DNA of 64,000 nt. It comes from CAYXDO01 sp964463485 (GTDB lineage Bacteria; Myxococcota; Kuafuiibacteriia; Kuafuiibacteriales; Kuafuiibacteriaceae). Shown one piece after another: positions 17,609-24,476 of this stretch; the stretch's first letter is position 1, and each line of letters starts with the position of its first letter. A model generated the notes under the pieces. It did no database searches. It saw only the letters and a list, made by a program, of their open reading frames with translations, and had not been told where the DNA came from. The translations under genes and the position numbers were made by a program. Location of the stretch: positions 1 through 64,000 of the forward strand of contig CAYXDO010000026.1 in the NCBI GenBank assembly GCA_964463485.1, in the 5' to 3' direction.

Positions 17609-18206
17609 TCTTGGCGTCCGCGAAGAGGGTCTTGGTGGAGATGAATTCGTAATCCCGGACCTCGAATCGAAGCGCGACCACGCGCGACAAATACACACGT
17701 GTTCCCGCGCCGACGTTCGCTCCGAAGAAGAAGCCGGCGTTCTCGTACTCGGCGACCGCGCCGCCGAACGTGGCGTACAGCTCGATGTAGACCAGCGAGT
17801 CGTTCAAGAACGCCGCCTTGCCGTAAAACGGCTTCACCACCACATTCGAGCCCACGAAGTACAAGAGCTCCGGGAACTCCGTCGGCTGCACACCCCAGTT
17901 CTGCTCGAGTTGATCACGAAGCGCGGTGTTCACATTGAGCGAGTAGGTCCCGTTCGCGATCTCCCAGGCCCAAAGATCGTCGAAGTGGTACGTGTACGAA
18001 AACGAACCCGTCACTCCTTTGTAGAAGGCGTCCATCGGAATCGTACCCACGCCGAGCGCGAACTCGTGCTCGAGCACATGCTTCCGATTCTGGATTGCGT
18101 AGAGCTGGCCACCCTCGCGGCTCTCTTCGGCCCATGCCGCGGTCTGCACAAACGCCGACAGCGCGCACGCAATCGCGATCGGCCGCGGTCCTCTCGATGA
18201 ATCCAT
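17565..18206 (-). CDS. Outer-membrane beta-barrel-like protein (GltA/GltB-like position)
   Basis: A 213-residue protein starting at ATG 18206 behind GAGG. The signal peptide ends TAAWA. The mature part is made of alternating polar and hydrophobic strands with aromatic girdles: HEFALGVGTIPMDAFYKG, GSFSYTYHFDDLWAWEI, SLVYIELYATFGGAVA, FFFGANVGAGTRVYLS, VVALRFEVRDYEF, and a last strand LFLQMALSLNIR. This is typical of 8-strand outer-membrane barrels in the OmpA/OMP_b-brl superfamily. The family is usual in gliding clusters, where GltA, GltB and GltH are predicted barrels. It lies between the FHA-TonB gene (15-bp gap) and the TPR genes. Confidence 0.78.
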   Translation of the reverse strand: MDSSRGPRPIAIACALSAFVQTAAWAEESREGGQLYAIQNRKHVLEHEFALGVGTIPMDAFYKGVTGSFSYTYHFDDLWAWEIANGTYSLNVNTALRDQLEQNWGVQPTEFPELLYFVGSNVVVKPFYGKAAFLNDSLVYIELYATFGGAVAEYENAGFFFGANVGAGTRVYLSRVVALRFEVRDYEFISTKTLFADAKNELFLQMALSLNIR

Positions 18207-18220
18207 CTTGCTCACCTCAA

Positions 18221-20863
18221 TCAGAAGGCCTGGAGCTGGAACACGAACGGGAAGGTCACCGACACCGTCCCTCCGACGGGATTCGGAAACTGCCAGCCAC
18301 GAATCACTTCGGCGATGCAAGCGCTCGCCTTGGGGCTATCGAGCGTCGACGAACGCACACGAGCGGTCGTCACCTGACCGTTGAGCCCGATGACCCAGTC
18401 GAAGATCACTTTGCCCTGCAGGCCTGGGCTCCTCATGAGCTCTCGTTCGTAACAACGTTGTACGTCCGCGATGCCTTCGTTGATGACCTTGAGGATCGCC
18501 GCACGGCTCAAGCTCCCTCCCGTGCGCTCGACCTCGCGCTCGGGCAGGCGCGCCACACGTCCGCGCACCTGTCCTTTGCCACCGGCGCCAGTCATCGCTC
18601 CGACCTTGGCGTTCTCGAGGAGCTTCGCGGCAGCGCGAGTGTCACGACCCGCCTTGCCGAGCGCGAGCACCGCGTCGTCTCCAGGAAGCTTTCCGATCGC
18701 ACCTTCGACCTTGAACTGTCGTGACGAGCCTTTGGGAGCTCGCACCGCCGCGATGTTCGAAACGACCTTGCTCAGATCCGTCTTCGCCGCGGACGGGCCG
18801 ACCGCCGCGAGCGCCGCGAGCGCTTGGGCCGCTTGCTCTGCCGCCGGATCGGGCGGAGGCGGCGCGTCCTGCTGCTGAGGCGGCGCCTTTTGTTTGGAGC
18901 GCTTCTCTTTCTTGTGCTTCTCTTTTTTCGGCTTCTCCGGAGCCACCGTCTCTTGCGGCGGCTCGGGCGGTGGTGGCGGCTCTTCCTTCGGAGGTTCCGG
19001 TTCTTTGGGAGGCTCAGGCTTCTGAAGCTCGAGCTCCTTGAGCGACAGCTCCGCGAACTGAACCTCCTCCTCCATCGCTAGCAGCTCTTTGGGCGCGATC
19101 ATCGCCTCGAGCCACACCGCGCAAAGAATGGCGAGAATGCCGACGAAGCCGAGCCCCACGTAGGCGCGATCCTCGCTGCCGAGCCGCAGGTCGAAGCTCC
19201 GTGGAGGCGGAAGCGGAGCTCGCACGAAGCGGAGCAAGTAGCCCGCGCCATCTCGCTTGACGTGCGCGCAGTCGCCTTCGGTCAGCTCGAGCGCGCGGTC
19301 CCCACCTTTTTGAGCCTCGGCTTCGGCGCGGATCTTCTCGAGCGTGGTCGTTCGGCCGGCGATCACCACGCTCCCCGAGCACTCGGCGTCGAACACGAGG
19401 CGCACGCGACCCGCACGGCGCGCACGGAACATTCGCTTTCGATCACCCGTCGCCGCATCGAAGACCGTGAAGGTCTTGCCGCGATCGAGACGGACCACGT
19501 CGAGCAACCTCGACTCGCGGTAGGCGATCACTTCGGCGACGACGTTGGCCTCCGCGCGCACCGGACTCTCGAAGCGCTCGCGAACGATGTTCTCGAGCAG
19601 ATTGAAGGGTGCCTCGAACGTGAGCTCCTCGAGCTCTTCCTCGTCGTGGATGTCTTCAGCGTCTTTGTGCGCGGCCAAGGAGGCCATGCGACGCGCAGTC
19701 GGACTGAAACCGTCGATCGCATGATCGCCGATCGATCGAACGGGCTGCTCCTTCGCCGGCTTTCTCGCGGACTCGGCGACGATGAGCTCCGCCGAAGGTT
19801 CCTCGCGGCCCCGACGATCCGGAGGTGGACGCGAGGCCCGAGACGCGACCTCTTCGGTCGGAAGCACCTTGGCGGGCGCCTTGGCTGGACGCGGCTCCTG
19901 CGAAGGTCGCGCAGGTTCCGCAGAAGACGAAGGCACCTTCGAAGGTCGCGGCTCCGGAGCTCGCGAGGGGCGGACGGGCTGAGCATCTGCCTGGCGCCGC
20001 ACCGGAGCCTCCGATGCGGACGGAACCTTCGAAGGCCGCTCAGGAGCCCGTGCTCCGCGCTCGGTCGTCGAGGTCGGACGCTCCGCCGGCCCGGTCGGAG
20101 GCTCCTCGTAGCCGTCGGGCGTCGAGTGCCGATCGACGCTTCGCATCGCTCGCGCAGACAGGAGCGGGTCCTCGCGCGTATCGCGCGACAGCGCCGCGTC
20201 CTCGCGCGTCCGCATCGAGGTGAGCGCGTCGGAGCCGGTGTCCTCGTCTTCGTCGAAACCGGAAACCGGTGGTCGTGCAGCAGGCGCGCTGCGCGAAACC
20301 GGCGGCGCGGACTGTGAAATCGGCGAAATCGGAGCTCTCGTCGCGGGCCCGGACGGAGAGATCGGCGCCGGACGATTGGTCCATTCGCCATCGAGATCGG
20401 AGATCGGGATCTTCGCGTGCGGCGCCTTGTTCGACGCTTCCTGCGCCAGCCCCTCGACATCTATGGCTTGTGGATCGAACGCGGTCGGACTCTTTCGCGC
20501 GGGCGACTCGGGCGCGACGCGGGCCGTGCGAGCCTCGTCGGGCCGCGGAACCACGGGCTCTTCCGGTGTTTGCCGAGCCGTCGCAGCGTGGACGATCTCG
20601 ATCTTGATTTGACTCGAACCGACCTCGATCTCGTCGAAGCCAGTGATCTGTTGCTGAGCGACGACCCGCCCGTTGACCTTTACGCCGCCGCGGCCCCCGT
20701 CATCGGCGACGAAGACCTTTCCCTTCTGCACGTAGATGATCGCGTGACGAGGTGAGACGGACTTGTCGACGAGACTGACGCTGCGATCGGGCGCGGAACC
20801 AATCGTGATGACACGGTTCGGCGCGAACATACGCGAACCCGTGAAGTCCCCGGCGTCGAACAC
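18221..20863 (-). CDS. gltG: FHA - transmembrane - TonB-domain protein, GltG-like
   Basis: 880 residues from GTG 20863; no longer start exists in frame. An N-terminal FHA domain (about 12-95) has ITIGSAPDRSVSL, SPRHAIIYV and VKVNGRVV. A long Arg/Pro/Ser linker (about 110-380) follows, then a beta-rich cytoplasmic domain (about 410-550). One transmembrane helix (about 571-590) reads VGLGFVGILAILCAVWL. A rigid Pro/Glu/Lys periplasmic linker (PEPPKEPEPPKEEPPPPPEP) leads to a C-terminal TonB-like domain (about 790-880) with RCYERELMRSPGLQGKV and ACIAEVIRGWQFPNP. This is the architecture of GltG, the inner-membrane gliding protein thought to reach across the periplasm. The FHA part suggests control by Thr phosphorylation. 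Confidence 0.8.
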   Translation of the reverse strand: MFDAGDFTGSRMFAPNRVITIGSAPDRSVSLVDKSVSPRHAIIYVQKGKVFVADDGGRGGVKVNGRVVAQQQITGFDEIEVGSSQIKIEIVHAATARQTPEEPVVPRPDEARTARVAPESPARKSPTAFDPQAIDVEGLAQEASNKAPHAKIPISDLDGEWTNRPAPISPSGPATRAPISPISQSAPPVSRSAPAARPPVSGFDEDEDTGSDALTSMRTREDAALSRDTREDPLLSARAMRSVDRHSTPDGYEEPPTGPAERPTSTTERGARAPERPSKVPSASEAPVRRQADAQPVRPSRAPEPRPSKVPSSSAEPARPSQEPRPAKAPAKVLPTEEVASRASRPPPDRRGREEPSAELIVAESARKPAKEQPVRSIGDHAIDGFSPTARRMASLAAHKDAEDIHDEEELEELTFEAPFNLLENIVRERFESPVRAEANVVAEVIAYRESRLLDVVRLDRGKTFTVFDAATGDRKRMFRARRAGRVRLVFDAECSGSVVIAGRTTTLEKIRAEAEAQKGGDRALELTEGDCAHVKRDGAGYLLRFVRAPLPPPRSFDLRLGSEDRAYVGLGFVGILAILCAVWLEAMIAPKELLAMEEEVQFAELSLKELELQKPEPPKEPEPPKEEPPPPPEPPQETVAPEKPKKEKHKKEKRSKQKAPPQQQDAPPPPDPAAEQAAQALAALAAVGPSAAKTDLSKVVSNIAAVRAPKGSSRQFKVEGAIGKLPGDDAVLALGKAGRDTRAAAKLLENAKVGAMTGAGGKGQVRGRVARLPEREVERTGGSLSRAAILKVINEGIADVQRCYERELMRSPGLQGKVIFDWVIGLNGQVTTARVRSSTLDSPKASACIAEVIRGWQFPNPVGGTVSVTFPFVFQLQAF

Positions 20864-20907
20864 GAAGACTTCGATGGCTGTGATGGGGCCAGGTTGGTCA
20901 GAGGGAC

Positions 20908-21402
20908 TCAGGGCTTGGCCTCGGAAGTCTCGAGTTTCAATGCCTCGGGCGCCTTCTTTTTCGGCTTGGTTGGCTCGACGGCCTCGGAGGCGAACTGTCC
21001 TTCGCCGGGCCGAAAGACGCTGGCGACGATCTTGTCCCTCATGGCGGCACGCTGGTGAACCATGCTGCGGAGGTTGGTGCTCGCACGTTCGAAAAGGTAA
21101 ACGGCTCCAGCCTTGGCCGTTTGACCCTGGATCAAACGCGCGTCGAACTCGACGCGCTCGCCGCGCTGAATCTCGTCGCCATCGCCAGCCTCGGGGGACG
21201 GGCCAGCTTCGGCATCGGGACTGGGACGCTTCTCGGTCGGTGTGGCCTCCGCGCCGGTCTTGCCTTTCTTTTTCTTGGCGACTCCGGGCTGCGCCTTCTT
21301 GTCCTTCTTCTTCTCGCAGGTCGAAGGAGGGCGAGCGGCAAGAGCGGAGGAGGAGAAAGGCAAAACGGCCAGCAAGGTCGCCAGCACGAGTCGGTTCTTC
21401 AC
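20908..21402 (-). CDS. Small secreted basic protein heading the Glt-like operon
   Basis: 164 residues from GTG 21402, which has an ideal AAGGAGG nine bases before it. The frame extends to 21681 without coding sense. The signal peptide is VKNRLVLATLLAVLPFSSSALA. Then comes a Lys-rich stretch (KKKDKKAQPG, KKKKGKTG) and an acidic-Pro stretch. A conserved-looking core (about 85-135) reads GERVEFDARLIQGQTAKAG, AVYLFERASTNLRSMV. A Pro/Lys tail follows. I recognise no named family, but the core reads like a compact domain rather than random sequence. It lies 44 bp upstream of the GltG-like gene and appears to be the first gene of the run that continues to 10077. Confidence 0.7.
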   Translation of the reverse strand: MKNRLVLATLLAVLPFSSSALAARPPSTCEKKKDKKAQPGVAKKKKGKTGAEATPTEKRPSPDAEAGPSPEAGDGDEIQRGERVEFDARLIQGQTAKAGAVYLFERASTNLRSMVHQRAAMRDKIVASVFRPGEGQFASEAVEPTKPKKKAPEALKLETSEAKP

Positions 21403-22059
21403 CTGGAGCCTCCTTCCGACGGCAGCGAAACGATCTCTGCCATGAGCGGCATTACATGTCGGCCTGGAAGGAGTGTCAACGTTTGCGCCGGAGCTTGCGT
21501 TTCGACTCAGCCTCACTTTCGATTCGCGGGAAACGAGCAGTCGTCGTTCGTGCGCTCGTTCCCGGGAAAGTGCTGAGCAACGGCCGTCGCACTCATGGCT
21601 CAGGCGATGGTCTTCCGCTGGCTGATGGGTCGAGCCTGGGCGTTCTCGCCCAGCGTTCGCGATCCGGTCTGGCCCAAGCACGCGTCGCGCACGCGAATGA
21701 TCAACATCTGCTGGTTCATAGTCATGTCCTTCGGAGTCTCTACACCGATCACGGTCTTCGTCGTCGGGATCGCGAGTCGGTTGAGGCTCTCGGCGATTGC
21801 GATTGCGGCTCCGATGGTGGTCGCCTTTGCCTTGATGTTCGTTGGCTTCGCCCTCCTCGATCCCACGGCGACCCTGCTCGAGCCCTCGACGCCAAGAACC
21901 GACCTAAGGCACCGTGAGGCACCGTGAGGAAATAACTTGCAGCATTCCTATCCTTTCCACGGATGCGCTAAGGGCCCGTATCATACTGTCCCAAGGCGAC
22001 GGTAGGGATCCTTCGGAGCCATCGAAGACCGAGTTGATCCGGTAATTCTTTAACGGGCC
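21403..22059. other. Intergenic region between the Glt-like operon and vapBC-2, with one weak small ORF
   Basis: A 657-bp gap. It must hold the promoter of the minus-strand Glt-like operon. I see no convincing sigma-70 boxes near 21420-21480. A possible small membrane gene (21595-21927, plus strand) is listed separately. From about 21905 a short direct repeat (ggcaccgtga twice) and locally AT-richer DNA run to 22059. Just before the VapC stop is ttaacgggccctaagggg, a GGGCCC palindrome with no clear terminator structure. Confidence 0.4.
21595..21927 (+). CDS. Possible small two-helix membrane protein
   Basis: A 110-residue frame on the plus strand. It has two credible transmembrane helices, INICWFIVMSFGVSTPITVFVVG and LSAIAIAAPMVVAFALMFVGFALL, and high G+C at third codon positions like its neighbours. 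No ribosome site is obvious before ATG 21595; a second ATG lies at 21607. No family is recognisable. The opposite strand also has an open frame here (21600-21866), but its product has no structure of note. Moderately likely real. Confidence 0.4.
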   Translation: MAQAMVFRWLMGRAWAFSPSVRDPVWPKHASRTRMINICWFIVMSFGVSTPITVFVVGIASRLRLSAIAIAAPMVVAFALMFVGFALLDPTATLLEPSTPRTDLRHREAP

Positions 22060-22491
22060 CTAAGGGGCCAAAGGATGGCGCCAACGAAGGCCCGCGAACC
22101 GCGCAAAGTCACCGTCGGCGGTCGCGAACTCGCAGCCGTACTCAATCGCCAGCGCCGCATGGTAGGCGTCGGCGACCAGTTTTCCCCTCGCCTTCGAGTC
22201 GGAACAGAGTTGCCGAAAGATGTCCCAACTCTCGGCCCCGTGAGTAAGCAACCGCGCGTTCGAGCGGGATCTCAGACATTCAATGAATTCGAACGCTTGC
22301 TCGAGCGAAGTAGGTTCTTTCCAGATCTTCGAATTCGTTGTGATCCGAATGAACGCGCTGGCTCCCAACTCGGAAAGTCCGAACGGCTCGACTCCAGTCG
22401 CGAGCGCCCGCAACCAATCGGCGTACCGAGGGTGCTCGGGCGATTCGGCGCGATGCGCGTAAATCAGAACGTTGACGTCAGGGATGATCAT
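22060..22491 (-). CDS. PIN-domain toxin (VapC), second module
   Basis: 143 residues from ATG 22491. The N-terminus MIIPDVNVLIYAHRAESPEH carries the first catalytic Asp in the DVNVLIYA form of the VapC subfamily often called TA-system VapC. LSELGASAFIRITTN carries the conserved Glu. GKLVADAYHAALAIEYG and FATADGDFARFAGLRW hold the remaining Asp residues, and the end RWRHPLAP is typical. The active site therefore looks intact; the expected activity is RNA cleavage. The gene starts 14 bp inside the end of the antitoxin gene. Confidence 0.88.
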   Translation of the reverse strand: MIIPDVNVLIYAHRAESPEHPRYADWLRALATGVEPFGLSELGASAFIRITTNSKIWKEPTSLEQAFEFIECLRSRSNARLLTHGAESWDIFRQLCSDSKARGKLVADAYHAALAIEYGCEFATADGDFARFAGLRWRHPLAP

Positions 22492-22750
22492 TGGGGCTGA
22501 CTCCCGGAATGCGAAGGTTCTGGAGCTCCTCGTCTTCCTCCGCTCGAAAGATCTCCTCGGGCGTCGGCGCCCGGGCTCTGGCATCCCCGGCCACGATTAG
22601 ATGAAACGGCGCGTCGGCTCGCCGCGCCTGAATACTCGTGTAGCTCACGAGCGCCTCCGAGACGAGTTGTCCCAACGTGACCCCTGACTTGGCAGCAAGC
22701 CGTTTTGCTCGATCGAGCACACGGTCTTCGATCTCTAAGGTCGTTCGCAT
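22478..22750 (-). CDS. Ribbon-helix-helix antitoxin (VapB), second module
   Basis: A 90-residue protein. MRTTLEIEDRVLDRAKRLAAKSG is a standard ribbon-helix-helix strand and first helix. VTLGQLVSEALVSY is the second helix. The acidic tail (PTPEEIFRAEEDEELQNLR) would wrap the toxin. Upstream on the minus strand a promoter-like TTGCAT - 17 bp - TAACCG overlaps an inverted repeat (GCATC-TT-GATGC, 22772-22783), suitable for autorepression. Confidence 0.85.
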   Translation of the reverse strand: MRTTLEIEDRVLDRAKRLAAKSGVTLGQLVSEALVSYTSIQARRADAPFHLIVAGDARARAPTPEEIFRAEEDEELQNLRIPGVSPNDHP

Positions 22751-22771
22751 GCATCACGGTTACGCCACAGC

Positions 22772-22783
22772 GCATCAAGATGC
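22772..22783. promoter_or_regulatory. Candidate VapBC-2 operator and promoter
   Basis: The perfect inverted repeat gcatc-aa-gatgc lies 22 bp before the antitoxin start. On the minus strand it overlaps the downstream side of a TTGCAT box that is followed, after 17 bp, by TAACCG. An antitoxin bound here would block RNA polymerase. Seen directly; the function is inferred. Confidence 0.4.
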
Positions 22784-22926
22784 AAGGACTGATGTGTCGG
22801 TGAGCGAGCAACCGCTTTGAGTTGTCGCAGCTTGGTTGCCAGGAGGCGACCTGCGCGGAAATCTCGGTCGCTGTGCCGCTCCACGGCCATCGAAGTCCTC
22901 GGATGGGACATGATACCCTCAGCCTC

Positions 22927-24372
22927 ATGCGAGGCCTGCCCGCGCTGCTCTTCGCGGCCGCATGCGCGCCGGAGGTGCGCCTCGATGTCCGACTTCCAGA
23001 CCTCGCGCAAGACACGCGCTCCGTCGCGGTGGTGCTCGAAGAAGAAAGCTCCGTGGTCGAAGTCCGATTGCTTCGCCATCCGGAACCATCTGCCGATCCG
23101 CTGATCTCCAGGCAGTTCGATGAGACCCATGGCGCGATCGTGGCGTCCATACTTACGTCGAAGCAAACGCTGGACGAGCTAGGCCTGACGGAAGGCGTCC
23201 TCCCGCCCGCCGGGAGTGGCCCCGCACGATCGCTCGTCCGGGTCATGAGCGGGCCGCACGCCCGGCTCGCCATCGTCGACGACCGCGCCAGCGACTGGGA
23301 TTGGGAATCGCCCCCGACGGAGGCGGCGCAAGCCATCACGCTCGCGCTCGAGTCCTCTCTTTGTGAGCGACCGACGACGGAGGTCTGGACCAGCTTCCCC
23401 GAGCTCGGCGTCAACCTCCGCAGCGCTGCGTTCGGACCAGACGGCGTCCTTCGATGGGTTGGGTCCAGGTTGGAGCTCGTGGAAGGTTCGTGGGTCGAAT
23501 CCCCAGCAGGTGGGAAAGTGAGTCGCAAGGGATCCGAGATCGAATACTCACCCACCGTCACCCTCGACGGCACCAAAGAAATGCTTGGCCTCGTTCGCAT
23601 GAGAGACTCTTATTACTCCTGGGATCGAGCCGCGGAGTTCGTCGTACTGGACGGGGACTTCAACGTACGGCGCAAGATCGCGGCTCCGCGCTGGGACGAA
23701 TACATGCTGGTGGGAGGCCTTGATGGGTCGCTGTTCGCGACGGCCCTGATCGCCGGAACGGTGCTCGAGCTCGTCGAAGGCTCGTCAGTGGCCGTGGAGC
23801 GCCTCGACTTCCCAAAGGACACTCGCGCGCTCGCACTCATCGACCGAAACCACGGAGTAGCATTTACGGGGACGGCGATTCCTCCCCGGCCTCCGAACCT
23901 CGTCCCGTCTCAATTCGAAGACGGACGATTGTGGCGCCTGGAAGACGGCGTGTGGACGCCCGAGGCGCGAGTCGAAGGCGCCGTGGTCTTTCCGAGCGTC
24001 TTCGCGCAGCCAAACGGGATCGGCGCCACCATCAACGCGGACATCATGATCCGAGAATCGCAGGGCGATTGGCGGACCATCACGGGGACTGACCTCGACA
24101 GCCCGAGCACCCCGAAGAATCAGATCGTGTTCCTCCGCGGCGGACGAATGATGGTGTTCGGCGATGTCGCCACCGCGAAGATCCATGACCCTCGACAAGG
24201 TTGGTGCAGCTCGGTCGTCGGGACGAATCGAAACTTCGAGTACGTCGCGACCGACGCGGACCTGCGAGTCATCGTCGGCTTCGACGGCGGAGATTTTCGA
24301 TATTCGGCCCCGGGCTACAGAGAGCTGGCTGGACCGTCTATCCTTGCCTGGTACGAGCTCGACCTTCCGTAG
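22927..24372 (+). CDS. Lipoprotein of unknown function, probable beta-propeller-like
   Basis: 481 residues from ATG 22927. The frame opens at 22822, but only this start gives a lipoprotein signal (MRGLPALLFAAAC, Cys13). An alternative ATG lies at 22903. The mature protein has many short beta-strand blocks with regular spacing: SAAFGPDGVLRWVGSRLELV, FVVLDGDFNVRRKIAAP, MLVGGLDGSLFATALIAG, FEDGRLWRLEDGVWTPEA and RGGRMMVFGDVATAKIHD. This suggests a propeller of about six or seven blades. I recognise no named family. It stands alone on the plus strand between two minus-strand groups. Confidence 0.7.
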   Translation: MRGLPALLFAAACAPEVRLDVRLPDLAQDTRSVAVVLEEESSVVEVRLLRHPEPSADPLISRQFDETHGAIVASILTSKQTLDELGLTEGVLPPAGSGPARSLVRVMSGPHARLAIVDDRASDWDWESPPTEAAQAITLALESSLCERPTTEVWTSFPELGVNLRSAAFGPDGVLRWVGSRLELVEGSWVESPAGGKVSRKGSEIEYSPTVTLDGTKEMLGLVRMRDSYYSWDRAAEFVVLDGDFNVRRKIAAPRWDEYMLVGGLDGSLFATALIAGTVLELVEGSSVAVERLDFPKDTRALALIDRNHGVAFTGTAIPPRPPNLVPSQFEDGRLWRLEDGVWTPEARVEGAVVFPSVFAQPNGIGATINADIMIRESQGDWRTITGTDLDSPSTPKNQIVFLRGGRMMVFGDVATAKIHDPRQGWCSSVVGTNRNFEYVATDADLRVIVGFDGGDFRYSAPGYRELAGPSILAWYELDLP

Positions 24373-24476
24373 TCAGGCGCGGGGGGACAACGACGGAAGC
24401 CGACCTGCCATCCCCCATTTCGTCGCGCACCGCGAAGATCTTCGTGAGGTGGTCGCTCACTCGCGGGCGCCTGTAC

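Noticed and set aside
22488..23600. 370-residue Ser/Arg-rich frame on the minus strand
   Set aside because: Antisense to the lipoprotein at 22927 and out of frame with VapB.
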